64,000 bases of DNA from Arthrobacter sp. ISL-65 (GCF_018613795.1 NZ_JAGGPN010000020.1:333289-397288); one strand, 5' to 3'; shown: positions 44,510 through 54,417, counted from the stretch's first letter. Made by a program: numbers and translations. Notes: generated from the letters alone by a model not told the origin.

Positions 44510-45125
44510 CAGACGCCGGTCTTCTTCGGCCTTCGCCAAGGTCGGAGGGGACCGGCAAGCAGGACCAGGCCCCGCTCCGGATGAGGACCGGGAGGCGGAC
44601 CCGGCGTCGGTGGCGCGCGCCATCGTACTGCGCCAGCTGACCGCATCGCCCAAGAGCCGGCAGCAGCTTGAACGCAAGCTGGCCGAGCGCAACGTGCCGG
44701 AGGACGTCGCCGCGGCCGTGCTGGACCGCTTCGAAGAGGTCCGGCTCGTCGACGACGCCGAATTCGCGGACATGTGGGTGCGGAGCAGGTCGCAGTCGCG
44801 CAGGCTGGCCAAGGGAGCCCTGCGCCGGGAGCTCGCGGACAAGGGCATTGACCCTGACACGGCGGCCTCGGCCCTGGAGCAGCTCAGCGACGAGGACGAA
44901 GAAGCCTCCGCGCGTCACTTGGTGGAACGCAAGCTTCGGCCGGGGACGGACCTGACTGACCGGGCGGAACGCGACAAGACCACACGGCGGCTCGCGTCCA
45001 TGCTTGCCCGCAAGGGGTACCAGCCCTCGCAGGCTTTCCGGATCGTGGGGGAGGTCCTGGACGCTGCAGCCGGCGGCGCCGCGTCCGACGAGGATACTTA
45101 CGAGGCCGCCGCGCACTGGGAGTGA
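44496..45125 (+). CDS. recX: Regulatory protein RecX
   Basis: 209 residues from a TTG start overlapping the last 14 bases of recA. RecX inhibits RecA filaments. The family's repeated three-helix units are visible: [39 protein letters not shown] and [13 protein letters not shown]. The first ~35 residues are not conserved. No better start with a ribosome-binding site is seen. Confidence 0.9.
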   Translation: MTASSRRRSSSAFAKVGGDRQAGPGPAPDEDREADPASVARAIVLRQLTASPKSRQQLERKLAERNVPEDVAAAVLDRFEEVRLVDDAEFADMWVRSRSQSRRLAKGALRRELADKGIDPDTAASALEQLSDEDEEASARHLVERKLRPGTDLTDRAERDKTTRRLASMLARKGYQPSQAFRIVGEVLDAAAGGAASDEDTYEAAAHWE

Positions 45126-45163
45126 GCGCAGCCGGTACTCTTGGCAGCCGGTACCCTTAATGG

Positions 45164-46714
45164 GTGAGCCTGACCTATCCTTCTCCCGCAACCGGCACCG
45201 AAAACGAACCGACTGGTGAGGCCGCTGTGCCCCGCACCTACCAGGTGCGCACCTTCGGCTGCCAGATGAACGTTCACGACTCCGAGCGCATGGCGGGCAT
45301 GCTGGAAGCCGCCGGTTATGTACCGGCGGACGGTGCCCAGGCCGACGTCGTCGTTTTCAACACCTGCGCCGTGCGGGAAAACGCCGACAACAAGCTCTAC
45401 GGCAACCTCGGCCAGTTGGCCCCCGTCAAGGCAGCCAACCCGGGGATGCAGATCGCCGTCGGCGGCTGCCTCGCCCAGAAGGACCGCGAAACCATCCTGA
45501 AGAAGGCGCCCTGGGTCGATGCCGTCTTCGGCACGCACAACGTCGGCGCCCTGCCTGCCCTTTTGGACCGGGCGCGCCACAACAACGAGGCGCAGCTGGA
45601 AATCCTCGAGTCGCTGGATGTCTTCCCATCCACGCTGCCCACCAAGCGCGACTCCGTCTATTCGGGTTGGGTGTCCATTTCGGTCGGCTGCAACAACACC
45701 TGCACCTTCTGCATCGTCCCTGCCCTGCGGGGCAAGGAAAAGGACCGCCGGCCGGGGGAGATCCTTGCCGAGGTCCAGGCCCTGGTGGACGACGGCGCCA
45801 TCGAAGTGACGCTCCTGGGCCAGAACGTGAACTCGTACGGGGTGGAGTTCGGGGACCGCCAGGCCTTCTCCAAGCTGCTGCGCGCCTGCGGAGAGATCCC
45901 GGGCCTGGAACGGGTACGTTTCACGAGCCCCCACCCGGCCGCGTTCACCGATGATGTCATCGACGCCATGGCCGAGACGCCCAACGTCATGCCGCAGCTG
46001 CACATGCCTCTCCAGTCGGGATCGGACAAGGTCCTGCGTGACATGAAGCGTTCCTACCGGTCGGCGAAGTTCCTCGGGATCCTGGACAAGGTCCGCGCCA
46101 AGATGCCGCATGCGGCGATCTCCACGGACATCATCGTCGGCTTCCCGGGGGAGACGGAGGAGGATTTCCAGGCGACCCTGGACGTCGTCGAAAAGTCACG
46201 CTTCGCCACGGCCTTCACCTTCCAGTACTCCAAGCGGCCTGGCACGCCGGCAGCGGACCTGCCGGACCAGCTGCCCAAGGCGGTGGTGCAGGAACGCTTT
46301 GAGCGACTCACTGCGCTCCAGGACCGCATCGCGTCGGAAGAGAACGCCAAGCAGCTGGGACGCTGTGTCGAGGTCATGGTCACCGCCCAGTCCGGCCGGA
46401 AGTCCGAGGAAACCCACCGCCTCTCAGGCCGTTCGCAGGACCAGCGCCTGGTCCACTTCGCGGTTCCCGAGGGCGCTCCTGCCCCGCGTCCCGGAGACCT
46501 GGTGACAGTGACCATTACGGAAGCGGCCGCCTTCCACCTGGTCGCCGATCCGGCCACCGCAGCCGACTACTCCCTGCGCCGGTCCCGCGCCGGCGATGCC
46601 TGGGACAGGGCGCAGGCCGACTCCTGCGGCGTGCCGGCGCCTGGCGCAGCGGGGGCCGCCGGCAGAGCAGGCGTGTCACTTGGCATGCCGTCACTCCCGG
46701 TGCGGAGCCGCTGA
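45164..46714 (+). CDS. miaB: tRNA-2-methylthio-N6-dimethylallyladenosine synthase MiaB
   Basis: 516 residues, GTG start 6 bases after TACCCT (45152-45157). A radical-SAM methylthiotransferase acting on A37 of tRNAs after MiaA. Auxiliary cluster Cys are in [17 protein letters not shown] and VGGCLAQ; the radical cluster is [13 protein letters not shown] domain lies near residues 385-450. The last ~45 residues (Ala/Gly-rich) are an extension. miaA follows. Confidence 0.95.
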   Translation: MSLTYPSPATGTENEPTGEAAVPRTYQVRTFGCQMNVHDSERMAGMLEAAGYVPADGAQADVVVFNTCAVRENADNKLYGNLGQLAPVKAANPGMQIAVGGCLAQKDRETILKKAPWVDAVFGTHNVGALPALLDRARHNNEAQLEILESLDVFPSTLPTKRDSVYSGWVSISVGCNNTCTFCIVPALRGKEKDRRPGEILAEVQALVDDGAIEVTLLGQNVNSYGVEFGDRQAFSKLLRACGEIPGLERVRFTSPHPAAFTDDVIDAMAETPNVMPQLHMPLQSGSDKVLRDMKRSYRSAKFLGILDKVRAKMPHAAISTDIIVGFPGETEEDFQATLDVVEKSRFATAFTFQYSKRPGTPAADLPDQLPKAVVQERFERLTALQDRIASEENAKQLGRCVEVMVTAQSGRKSEETHRLSGRSQDQRLVHFAVPEGAPAPRPGDLVTVTITEAAAFHLVADPATAADYSLRRSRAGDAWDRAQADSCGVPAPGAAGAAGRAGVSLGMPSLPVRSR

Positions 46715-46718
46715 CCCG

Positions 46719-47618
46719 GTGGCGGGCCAACCCCCCGTCATAGCGGTTGTCGGCCCCACCGGTTCGGGCAAGTCCGACCTCGCCGTCGATCTTGCCCTGG
46801 CCCTGGACGGCGAGGTGATCAACGCCGACGCCATGCAGTTCTACCGCGGCATGGACATCGGCACCGCCAAGGTCACCGAGGCTGAACAACGGGGCGTCCG
46901 GCACCACCTGCTGGACATCCTGGACGTGACGCAGGAGGCGTCGGTGTCCGACTTCCAGCAGCAGGCAAGGGACTGCATCGCGGACATCCACCGCCGCGGC
47001 AAGCGCGCCATCCTTGCCGGCGGGTCGGGCCTGTACGTTCGCGCCGCCCTCGATGTGCTGGACTTCCCGGGAACCGATCCGGAAATCCGCATCCGGCTCG
47101 AACAGGAGAACGCCGCGGAAGGGACTGCGGTGCTGCTGGACCGCCTCCGGGCCGTGGACCCCGTCTCCGCCGGGCGCATCGGCGACGCCCGCCGCATCAT
47201 CCGCGCGCTGGAGGTGTTCGAACTGAGTGGACGCCCGTTCAGCTCCTTCATGCCAACCCGCGAGTACCATCAGCCGGCCATCCAGATCGGGCTGGAGGTT
47301 GACCGTGAGCAGTTACGGGACCGGCTCGCTGTCCGCGTGCATCGGATGGTGGAGCGGGGGCTGCTGGCGGAAGTCGAAGGGCTGGACGCCCGGGGCCTTC
47401 GCCGCGGCAAGACCGCACCCCGCGCACTGGGCTACGCCCAGTTTCTCAAGGTGCTCGACGGCGAAGCGGATGTAGCGCAGGCAGCCGAGGAGACCATCGT
47501 GGCCACCAGGCAGTTCGCCCGCCGGCAGCTGACGTGGTTCCGGGCCGACCCCCGCATCAGCTGGCTGGACTGGCAGGACCCCGGGCTCGCCGCCAAGGCA
47601 GCCGGCCTGTGCCGCTGA
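46719..47618 (+). CDS. miaA: tRNA dimethylallyltransferase MiaA
   Basis: 299 residues from the GTG at 46719, four bases after miaB. It prenylates A37 in tRNAs reading U-starting codons, making the MiaB substrate. P-loop [12 protein letters not shown] (residues 11-22), then [18 protein letters not shown] and [11 protein letters not shown]; the C-terminus has [11 protein letters not shown] and [14 protein letters not shown]. Typical length and context. Confidence 0.95.
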   Translation: MAGQPPVIAVVGPTGSGKSDLAVDLALALDGEVINADAMQFYRGMDIGTAKVTEAEQRGVRHHLLDILDVTQEASVSDFQQQARDCIADIHRRGKRAILAGGSGLYVRAALDVLDFPGTDPEIRIRLEQENAAEGTAVLLDRLRAVDPVSAGRIGDARRIIRALEVFELSGRPFSSFMPTREYHQPAIQIGLEVDREQLRDRLAVRVHRMVERGLLAEVEGLDARGLRRGKTAPRALGYAQFLKVLDGEADVAQAAEETIVATRQFARRQLTWFRADPRISWLDWQDPGLAAKAAGLCR

Positions 47619-47651
47619 GCCAGCACCCAACGCGCTTGAAGAAAGAGCCTT

Positions 47652-47828
47652 ATGACTCTCGCAGTTGCCGCCGGGCCAAAGCGCACCTCGCGGCGGACCC
47701 TCACTGTTGCGATCGCCTCGCTGCTGGCAGCGACGCTGTTCTGGGCCGGCAACTACACCCGCGGCCGGCCAGGCGGATCCAAACCGTTTTTCTGGCGCCG
47801 CTGGCGGGCGGGTAACCTTGAACCATGA
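47652..47828 (+). CDS. Possible small membrane or secreted peptide
   Basis: 58 residues, ATG start. A basic stretch (GPKRTSRRTL) precedes one hydrophobic segment (TVAIASLLAATLFWAG) and an Arg/Trp-rich end (FFWRRWRAGNLEP). Its stop overlaps the dapF ATG (ATGA), as in coupled genes, but the ribosome-binding site is weak. No homology recognised. Could be spurious. Confidence 0.4.
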   Translation: MTLAVAAGPKRTSRRTLTVAIASLLAATLFWAGNYTRGRPGGSKPFFWRRWRAGNLEP

Positions 47829-48769
47829 ATGAAACCCTTGCAGAAACAGCCCGGCCCGCCGGCACCACACTGAGCGGACTGCGGTTTTCCAAGGGCCACG
47901 GAACAGGCAACGACTTCGTCCTGGTCGCTGATCCCGAGGGCGTGCACGCCATCTCCGCGGAGCAGGTCGCCCAGCTGTGCGACCGTCACCGCGGCATCGG
48001 CGGTGACGGCCTCATCCGCGCCGTGCCGTCCCGGCTTCTTGACGAGGGCCGGCAGATTCTTGCCGAAAACCCCGGCGCCGAGTGGTTCATGGATTACCGC
48101 AACGGTGACGGTTCCCTGTCGGAGATGTGCGGCAACGGCGTGCGCGTGTTCGTCCACTTCCTCCTGGCCGAAGGCCTGGCTGAGCTGCCTGCCGGCGGCT
48201 CGCTGACCATCGGCACCCGCGGCGGCGTCAAGACCATTGTCCGCACAGGTGACGGCTACGCCGTCGACATGGGCCCTTGGGAGTTCATTTTCCCGGACGA
48301 GGCAGCGGCCCGCGCCATGGATTCGCTGGTCAGCGCCGACGGACTCGAGGTGCCGCGGCCGGCGCTGTCCGTCAGCATGGGCAACCCGCACACGGTGGTC
48401 GCCCTGGCCGAGCTGTCCGAACTCCGGGACACCCGGCTCTTCACCGCCCCGCACGTCGACCCGGCTCCCGGCAATGGCACCAACGTCGAGTTCGTTGTCC
48501 CGGCCGAGCCGCTGGTGCACGACGGCGTGGGCACCGTGACCATGCGGGTCCACGAACGTGGTGTCGGCGAAACGCAGTCCTGCGGCACCGGAGCATGTGC
48601 AGCAGCGGTGGCCATCCGTCACTGGGCCGGGCAGGGCGCCCCGGACACCTGGCAGGTGAAGGTGCCGGGCGGCGTCGTGGGCGTGAAGTTCTTCACCGTT
48701 GCCGGCGGCCGCGAGCACGTGGAGCTCAGCGGCCCGGCAACGATCGTTGCTACCGGGACGCTTTCCTGA
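47825..48769 (+). CDS. dapF: Diaminopimelate epimerase
   Basis: 314 residues. DapF interconverts LL- and meso-diaminopimelate for lysine and peptidoglycan. The two catalytic cysteines are Cys102 (EMCGNGVRVF) and Cys253 (QSCGTGACAAA). KGHGTGNDFVL near the N-terminus and SMGNPHTVV are typical. Its end overlaps a convergent methyltransferase gene by 20 bases. Confidence 0.95.
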   Translation: MNETLAETARPAGTTLSGLRFSKGHGTGNDFVLVADPEGVHAISAEQVAQLCDRHRGIGGDGLIRAVPSRLLDEGRQILAENPGAEWFMDYRNGDGSLSEMCGNGVRVFVHFLLAEGLAELPAGGSLTIGTRGGVKTIVRTGDGYAVDMGPWEFIFPDEAAARAMDSLVSADGLEVPRPALSVSMGNPHTVVALAELSELRDTRLFTAPHVDPAPGNGTNVEFVVPAEPLVHDGVGTVTMRVHERGVGETQSCGTGACAAAVAIRHWAGQGAPDTWQVKVPGGVVGVKFFTVAGGREHVELSGPATIVATGTLS

Positions 48770-49364
48770 CCCGCAGGATCCTGAAGGATTTGGACGTGTT
48801 TTCCCGCGTCACCGTGAAGGAGCCATCCAGAACCTCCGCCAGCCAGCGCTGAAGCGTATCCGAGCCCAGGTTCTTCTGCACCACCAACCAGGCCGAACCG
48901 CCCGGCGCCAGCCTCGGCAGCCAGAGCAGCAGGAGCGAGTGCAGTTCATCCTTGCCGATCCGGATCGGCGGATTGGACCAGATGGTATCGAAACGGATTT
49001 CCGGGTCCACATCCTCTGGCGTGCTGGCAGCGACGTTGCTCAGCCCAAGCAGTTCAGCGTTCCCGTTGGTGAGCGCGATGCACCGTTCATTGACGTCCAC
49101 GGCGTAGACCTGGGCGTGCGGTGCCCGCAGCGCCATGGTCAGGGCGATGGGTCCCCAGCCGCAGCCGATGTCGAGCAGGTTCCCCTGCGGGGAAGGAGCG
49201 GGAACCTCGGCCAGCAGGATGGCCGTCCCCTTGTCGATCCCGTCCGGACTGAAGATGCCGGACGAGGTCTGCAGCTTCCGCGTTTCACCGGCCAGTTCCA
49301 CTGTGAGGGGCTTGCGGGTAAACGGCCCCGCAGGTGAGGCGCTGAAATAGTGGGCAGACTCCAT
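48750..49364 (-). CDS. RsmC-like SAM-dependent methyltransferase
   Basis: 204 residues from the ATG at 49364. A single MTS-type domain: SAM motif LLDIGCGWGPIAL (~residues 63-75), VDVNERCIALT and the catalytic SNPPIRIG (N-P-P-x motif for exocyclic amine methylation). It resembles the C-terminal half of 16S rRNA guanine-N2 methyltransferase RsmC; the exact target is unproven. Its 3' end overlaps dapF by 20 bases; the two transcripts could interfere. Confidence 0.88.
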   Translation of the reverse strand: MESAHYFSASPAGPFTRKPLTVELAGETRKLQTSSGIFSPDGIDKGTAILLAEVPAPSPQGNLLDIGCGWGPIALTMALRAPHAQVYAVDVNERCIALTNGNAELLGLSNVAASTPEDVDPEIRFDTIWSNPPIRIGKDELHSLLLLWLPRLAPGGSAWLVVQKNLGSDTLQRWLAEVLDGSFTVTRENTSKSFRILRVRKASR

Positions 49365-49435
49365 AACTGGCCAGATTAGTGGGCTGCCCGCCCGATGGGA
49401 AACCGGCCGATCGGAAAGCCGGCCGGCCGTTCTGG

Positions 49436-49441
49436 TATCCT
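49436..49441 (+). promoter_or_regulatory. -10 element of the hflX leader
   Basis: TATCCT ends 7 bases before an ATG at 49449. It is the only good -10-like element I see close to the hflX side. No good -35 is visible. Confidence 0.45.
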
Positions 49442-49448
49442 TGAAGGC

Positions 49449-49469
49449 ATGTTCCTGATTTTTGAGTAG
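49449..49469 (+). CDS. Possible leaderless micro-ORF MFLIFE upstream of hflX
   Basis: ATG-TTC-CTG-ATT-TTT-GAG-TAG: six codons, starting 7 bases after TATCCT, so the ATG would be at or next to the transcript start. After it come CTCTTTTT (49478-49484) and a small hairpin GCGGC/GCCGC (49489-49503). The 380-base gap (49365-49744) otherwise holds GC-rich inverted repeats but no gene. A regulatory leader peptide is an inference. Confidence 0.35.
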   Translation: MFLIFE

Positions 49470-49744
49470 CCGGTACCTCTTTTTGCCCGCGGCCTTTAGC
49501 CGCCGGCGCCGGCCCATGGCTCCCCTCCAATGCGACGCAGGTATTGCCCTTTGCAGGCACACATCTTCCGCAGGAGCGCAGCCCGAACAGCACTCAATCA
49601 GACCGCTTCCCGCCGGCCATGCCTGACGTCTGCCGGCATTTCAGGAGACCCTCCATGACCCCTCGCAGTCAGCCCAGCGCGAATACCTCCGCCAAGGGCG
49701 GCAATCAGCACTATTCTGAAGATGCAGAACCTTCAAAGGAGACC

Positions 49745-51322
49745 ATGACCAGTCAGCAAAATCCCGGATCCAAGCCGGCGGCCCAGGACATGAGTCCTGA
49801 GGAAATCCAGGCTGTTATCGACCGGATCCTCGCCAAGGACGTCCCGGCCAAGAACGCCGCACCTGCCAACGGCAGCGGCGCCGACAGCCAAGGCGTTTTG
49901 GGCAAGGCGCAGGCCATCTCGCATCTCGACGAAGAGCACAGCACGTTCGACGGCGACCAGCAGGACCTCGAGGAACGCCGCGCACTGCGGCGCACCGCCG
50001 GGCTGTCCACCGAACTCGAGGACGTCACCGAAGTCGAATACAGGCAGCTGCGCCTGGAACGCGTTGTGCTCGCCGGCCTCTGGAGCGAAGGCACGCTGGG
50101 TGATGCCGAGAATTCGCTGCGTGAACTCGCCGCGCTGGCGGAAACGGCGGGCTCGGAAGTCCTCGACGGACTCGTCCAGCGGCGCGCCAAGCCGGACCCC
50201 GGCACCTTCCTTGGTTCCGGCAAGGCCTTGGAACTCAAGGACGTGGTGATGTCCACCGGCGCCGATACCGTCGTGGTGGACGCCGAACTCGCTCCGTCCC
50301 AGCGGCGCGGCCTTGAAGACATCGTCAAGGTGAAGGTCATTGACCGCACGGCACTGATCCTCGACATCTTCGCCCAGCACGCCAAGAGCCGTGAAGGCAA
50401 GGCTCAAGTGGAGTTGGCGCAGCTCGAATACCTCCTTCCGCGCCTCCGCGGCTGGGGTGAATCCATGTCCCGCCAGGCCGGTGGCCAGGTGGGCGGTGCA
50501 GGCGCCGGCATGGGCTCGCGTGGTCCCGGTGAAACAAAGATCGAACTGGACCGGCGAAGGATCCGCACCCGGATGGCCAAGCTGCGGCGCGAGATCGCCG
50601 CGATGAAGCCGGCACGGGAGACCAAACGTGCCAACCGCCGTCGTAATGAAGTCCCGTCAGTGGCCATTGCCGGATACACCAACGCCGGGAAGTCCTCGCT
50701 GCTCAACCGCCTTACCGACGCCGGCGTCCTGGTGGAAAACGCCCTGTTCGCCACCCTGGACCCCACCGTCCGCAAGGCCGAGACCTCAGACGGCGTTGGC
50801 TACACGCTGGCCGACACCGTGGGGTTCGTCCGGTCCCTGCCCACCCAGCTGGTGGAGGCCTTCCGCTCCACCCTTGAGGAAGTGGCGGATGCAGACCTGA
50901 TCCTGCACGTGGTGGACGTGTCGCACCCGGACCCGGAGGGCCAGATCGCCGCCGTGCGCTCGGTGTTCGCCGAGGTGGACGCCCGCAAGGTGCCCGAGAT
51001 CATCGTCCTGAACAAGGCGGACGCCGCCGACCCGTTTGTGGTGGAGCGGCTGAAGCAGCGCGAACCGAGGCACGTGGTGGTTTCGGCACGCACGGGGGAG
51101 GGCATTGCCGAGCTGCTCAAGGCCATCAGCGAGGCCATCCCGCGGCCAAATGTCAAGATGGAGCTCCTCGTGCCGTACCACCGCGGCGATCTCATCAGTA
51201 AACTGCACGACTCTGACGCGGAGATCCTCAGCCTGGATCACGAAGAGGGCGGCACCCGCGCCGTTGTCATGGTCCGGGAAGGCCTCGCGGCTGAACTGGA
51301 ATCCTTCATCAGCAATGACTGA
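49745..51322 (+). CDS. hflX: Ribosome-associated GTPase HflX
   Basis: 525 residues from the ATG at 49745 with AAAGGAG upstream; an in-frame ATG at 49655 also has an AGGAGA site and would add 30 residues. HflX splits stalled or antibiotic-bound 70S ribosomes. The N-terminal domain includes DPGTFLGSGKALEL and VDAELAPSQRRGLED, then a coiled-coil linker with SRGPGETKIELDRRRI. GTPase motifs: GYTNAGKSS (310-318), DTVGFVRSLP and NKAD. In mycobacteria hflX belongs to the WhiB7 antibiotic-stress regulon. Confidence 0.94.
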   Translation: MTSQQNPGSKPAAQDMSPEEIQAVIDRILAKDVPAKNAAPANGSGADSQGVLGKAQAISHLDEEHSTFDGDQQDLEERRALRRTAGLSTELEDVTEVEYRQLRLERVVLAGLWSEGTLGDAENSLRELAALAETAGSEVLDGLVQRRAKPDPGTFLGSGKALELKDVVMSTGADTVVVDAELAPSQRRGLEDIVKVKVIDRTALILDIFAQHAKSREGKAQVELAQLEYLLPRLRGWGESMSRQAGGQVGGAGAGMGSRGPGETKIELDRRRIRTRMAKLRREIAAMKPARETKRANRRRNEVPSVAIAGYTNAGKSSLLNRLTDAGVLVENALFATLDPTVRKAETSDGVGYTLADTVGFVRSLPTQLVEAFRSTLEEVADADLILHVVDVSHPDPEGQIAAVRSVFAEVDARKVPEIIVLNKADAADPFVVERLKQREPRHVVVSARTGEGIAELLKAISEAIPRPNVKMELLVPYHRGDLISKLHDSDAEILSLDHEEGGTRAVVMVREGLAAELESFISND

Positions 51323-53375
51323 CGGGGTGGCAGACGCCGCAGCCAGCGCCACGGCCGGCGAGCAGCATGTACTGGAGCTGCTCGACCGTGCCGTGGCGGG
51401 CATGGGCGGACAAAGCCGCAGCGGCCAGCACGAGATGGCCCGGCAGGTGGCGCGCGCCATCGAAACCGGCGACCACCTGCTGGTGCAGGCCGGCACGGGA
51501 ACCGGCAAGTCGTTGGCCTACCTTGTCCCGCTCATCGCCCACTCGCTTGAGAGCAATAAACCGACCCTCGTCTCCACCGCCACCCTCGCGCTGCAGACCC
51601 AAATCGTGGGCCGGGACCTTCCGCGGCTGCTGGAAAGCCTCAAACCCGCACTCGACCGGCCTGTGAAGATTGCGCTGGTCAAGGGCCGCGCGAACTATGT
51701 CTGCAGGCACAAGCTCGAGGGCGGCTTTCCCTCCGAGGAGCCTTCCGAAGGCCAGCTTTTCTCACTGGGCGAGGACACCAGCGTCCCGCACTTCGCCGCG
51801 GCCATGGGCGGCCCCTCCTCGCAGCTGGGCAAGGAGGTGGTCAGGCTCCGGGAATGGGCGGAGCAGACCACCACGGGCGACCGTGACGAGCTCCTTCCCG
51901 GCGTCACGGACCGGGCCTGGCGGCAGGTGTCCGTCACGTCCATGGAATGCCTCGGCGCGCAGAAATGCCCCCTCGCCGAAGAGTGCTTCAGCGAACTTGC
52001 CCGCCATAACGCCACGGAAGCCGACGTCGTGGTGACCAACCACGCCATGCTGGCCGTCAGCGCCTTCGAGGGCCTGGCCGTGCTGCCGGAGTACGACGTC
52101 GTGGTGGTGGACGAGGCCCACGAACTCCAGGACCGGGTGACCGGCGCGGTTTCGGGGCAGCTGTCGGTGGCCATGGTCCACGCCGCAGCGTCCGGCGCCC
52201 GCAAGCACACCGGGATCACTGTTGACGCGCTCAACACAGCGGCCGCCAACCTCGAGGTGGCTCTTGCCGGCGTTCCCAGCGGCTTGCTGCCCAACGGCCT
52301 GAACGACGAGCAGCTGGATTGTGTGGACCAGCTTCGTGAGGCCTGCCGGGCGGCGCTGTCGGATTCCAAGGGGGACAGCAATACAACGGCCGACGGCGGG
52401 CGGCAGCTCGCGCGCTCCCGCCTGCTGGTGATTTTGGAGCTTTGTGAGCGGCTCATCGCCGCCCGGGAAAACCGCGAGGTGGTCTGGTTCTCGCGGAACA
52501 GCACGTTTGATCCCCAGCAAGGATACTCGGCGCCGGACGAGACTGCCCCGGCTCTGGTCAACATCGCCCCGCTGAGCGTGGCAGGCAGGCTCCGGGAAGG
52601 CCTGTTCGCCGGCCATACCGTGGTGCTGACGTCGGCAACACTGGCCATCGGCTCTGCCTTCGAACCCGCCGCAGGCGGGCTGGGCCTGGTCGGGGACGGC
52701 GCACCGAGCTGGACCGGCGTCGACGTGGGTTCGCCCTTCGACTACCCCCGGCAGGGCATCCTGTACGTGGCGGGGCACCTGCCGAAACCGGGCCGCGGCA
52801 CTTCGCCTGAGGCGCTGGACGAACTCGAGTCCCTCATCCGCGCCTCCGGTGGGGGAGCGCTCTGCCTGTTCTCCTCACGGCGGGCCGCCGAGGAAGCGGC
52901 AGATGCCCTGCGCACGCGGCTGGATGTCAGCATTCTTTGCCAGGGTGAGTCCACCATGACGGCACTGGTGAAGCAGTTTGCTGACGAGCCTGATACCTGC
53001 CTGTTCGGCACGATGTCACTGTGGCAGGGCGTCGACGTGCCGGGCGGGTCGTGCCGCCTGGTGGTCATTGACAGGATCCCCTTCCCGCGGCCGGACGACC
53101 CCCTGATGACCGCGCGGTCCCGGGCCGTTGCCCAGGCCGGCGGCAACGGTTTCATGTCCGTATCCGCCACGCACGCGGCCATCAGGCTGGCCCAGGGGGC
53201 AGGACGGCTCATCCGGTCCACGAACGACAAGGGCGTGGTGGCGGTGCTGGATTCCCGGCTGTCCACGGAACGTTACGGCGGGTTCCTGCGGGCCGCCCTG
53301 CCGCCGTTCTGGCCGACGACCGACAGGAAGACCGCCGTCGCAGCACTCGAACGGCTCGCCGGCGCACAGGCGTAA
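51315..53375 (+). CDS. DinG/XPD-like ATP-dependent DNA helicase
   Basis: 686 residues, ATG start overlapping the hflX end by 8 bases. Superfamily-2 5'-3' iron-sulfur helicase: Walker A GTGTGKS (60-66), DEAH box at 266-269, and four Cys for the 4Fe-4S cluster (Cys130, 212, 218, 224). Late motifs include TSATLAIGSAF, FSSRRAAEEAAD and the terminal QGAGRLIRSTNDKG. Likely role in unwinding R-loops or blocked forks; the exact family name (DinG or YoaA) is open. No LexA box is seen before it. Confidence 0.9.
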   Translation: MTDGVADAAASATAGEQHVLELLDRAVAGMGGQSRSGQHEMARQVARAIETGDHLLVQAGTGTGKSLAYLVPLIAHSLESNKPTLVSTATLALQTQIVGRDLPRLLESLKPALDRPVKIALVKGRANYVCRHKLEGGFPSEEPSEGQLFSLGEDTSVPHFAAAMGGPSSQLGKEVVRLREWAEQTTTGDRDELLPGVTDRAWRQVSVTSMECLGAQKCPLAEECFSELARHNATEADVVVTNHAMLAVSAFEGLAVLPEYDVVVVDEAHELQDRVTGAVSGQLSVAMVHAAASGARKHTGITVDALNTAAANLEVALAGVPSGLLPNGLNDEQLDCVDQLREACRAALSDSKGDSNTTADGGRQLARSRLLVILELCERLIAARENREVVWFSRNSTFDPQQGYSAPDETAPALVNIAPLSVAGRLREGLFAGHTVVLTSATLAIGSAFEPAAGGLGLVGDGAPSWTGVDVGSPFDYPRQGILYVAGHLPKPGRGTSPEALDELESLIRASGGGALCLFSSRRAAEEAADALRTRLDVSILCQGESTMTALVKQFADEPDTCLFGTMSLWQGVDVPGGSCRLVVIDRIPFPRPDDPLMTARSRAVAQAGGNGFMSVSATHAAIRLAQGAGRLIRSTNDKGVVAVLDSRLSTERYGGFLRAALPPFWPTTDRKTAVAALERLAGAQA

Positions 53376-53379
53376 AGAA

Positions 53380-53404
53380 GCCCCGGGCTATAACAGCCCG
53401 GGGC
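53380..53404. terminator. Terminator stem between the helicase gene and lexA
   Basis: GCCCCGGGCT (53380-53389) pairs with AGCCCGGGGC (53395-53404), loop ATAAC, between convergent genes. Confidence 0.7.
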
Positions 53405-53420
53405 CGGAGATTTGCAGCAG

Positions 53421-54167
53421 CTACAGCGAGCGGAGTACGGAAACCACCTTGCCCATGACAACGGCGTGGTCGCCGAGGATGGGTTCGTACTGGGTGTTCT
53501 GGGGAAGCAGCCACGTGTGGCCGTCCCGCTGCCGGAAGGTCTTGACTGTCGCTTCATCGTCGAGCAGCGCCGCGACGATGTCGCCGTTGACCGCGTCGCT
53601 TTGTCGGCGGACCACAACCCAGTCCCCGTCGCAGATGGCGGCGTCCACCATGGAGTCGCCCGCGACCTTGAGCATGAAGAGTTCGCCGTGGCCCACCAGC
53701 TGCCGGGGCAGCGGCATCAGGTCCTCCACCATTTGGTCCGCGAGGATGGGGCCGCCGGCGGCGATCCGGCCGACCAGCGGCACCATTGCTGTGTCCATCG
53801 CGCTGGGCAGTTCGGATACGGAAGCGCCTGCGGTGCTAAGGGCGGCGGCCTTGTCCGCGCTGCCGGATTTCGCCGTTCCCCCATCAAGGGTGAGCGGCAT
53901 CAGGACCTCCATGGCGCGCGGCCGCTTGGGGTCGCGCCGCAGGTAGCCAAGCTTTTCCAACTGCGAGAGCTGATGGGTCACGCTGGAGAGACTGGCCAGG
54001 CCGACGGTGTCGCCGATTTCCCGCATCGACGGCGGGTAGCCGTTGTCGTTGACCGAGCGCTGGATGGTCTCCAGGATCTTTTTCTGCCGGACGGTGAGTC
54101 CCTTGGGGATCCGCTGAGACCGCGGGCTGCGCTGGGGAGCCTTGCCGTCAGAGGCCTGTGCTGCCAT
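53421..54167 (-). CDS. lexA: SOS repressor LexA
   Basis: 248 residues from the ATG at 54167 (a TTG three codons earlier is possible). LexA represses SOS genes and self-cleaves with RecA filaments. The winged helix ([20 protein letters not shown], then [20 protein letters not shown]) covers residues ~25-80. Ala137-Gly138 is the cleavage bond, Ser172 and Lys209 the catalytic pair. A linker of ~30 residues separates the domains. A LexA-like box lies at 54311-54326, so autoregulation is expected. Divergent from the LysM gene. Confidence 0.97.
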   Translation of the reverse strand: MAAQASDGKAPQRSPRSQRIPKGLTVRQKKILETIQRSVNDNGYPPSMREIGDTVGLASLSSVTHQLSQLEKLGYLRRDPKRPRAMEVLMPLTLDGGTAKSGSADKAAALSTAGASVSELPSAMDTAMVPLVGRIAAGGPILADQMVEDLMPLPRQLVGHGELFMLKVAGDSMVDAAICDGDWVVVRRQSDAVNGDIVAALLDDEATVKTFRQRDGHTWLLPQNTQYEPILGDHAVVMGKVVSVLRSL

Positions 54168-54310
54168 GTTCGCCAACGCCTTTCCGTTCCTCCCGGCCGC
54201 GGTAGTTGCAGGGGCCGGGAACTTCCGGCCTGAAAAATGTCAGACCCTGCTGATCAACTGCAGATGTGGTTGTTCTGTGATTTCAAACGTAGGCCAGCCA
54301 TAGGGCTTTT

Positions 54311-54326
54311 TCAAACATTTGTTCTA
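54311..54326 (-). promoter_or_regulatory. LexA-like box on the lexA side
   Basis: TCAAACATTTGTTCTA differs from TCGAAC-N4-GTTCGA at two positions (an A for G in the left half-site and a T for G in the right). It lies ~145 bases upstream of lexA. The 309-base gap between lexA and the LysM gene contains this and two further boxes. Confidence 0.6.
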
Positions 54327-54378
54327 GCGAGTCTCGACTTAATTCGTTGATAGGTGCTAAAACTAGGAAAAGCAAAGT

Positions 54379-54394
54379 TCGAACATGTGTTCTA
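54379..54394 (+). promoter_or_regulatory. LexA box between lexA and the LysM gene
   Basis: TCGAACATGTGTTCTA matches the consensus at all positions but one. It could serve either divergent gene. Confidence 0.8.
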
Positions 54395-54417
54395 GTGAGG
54401 GCCGTTTGTCAGCCCGG

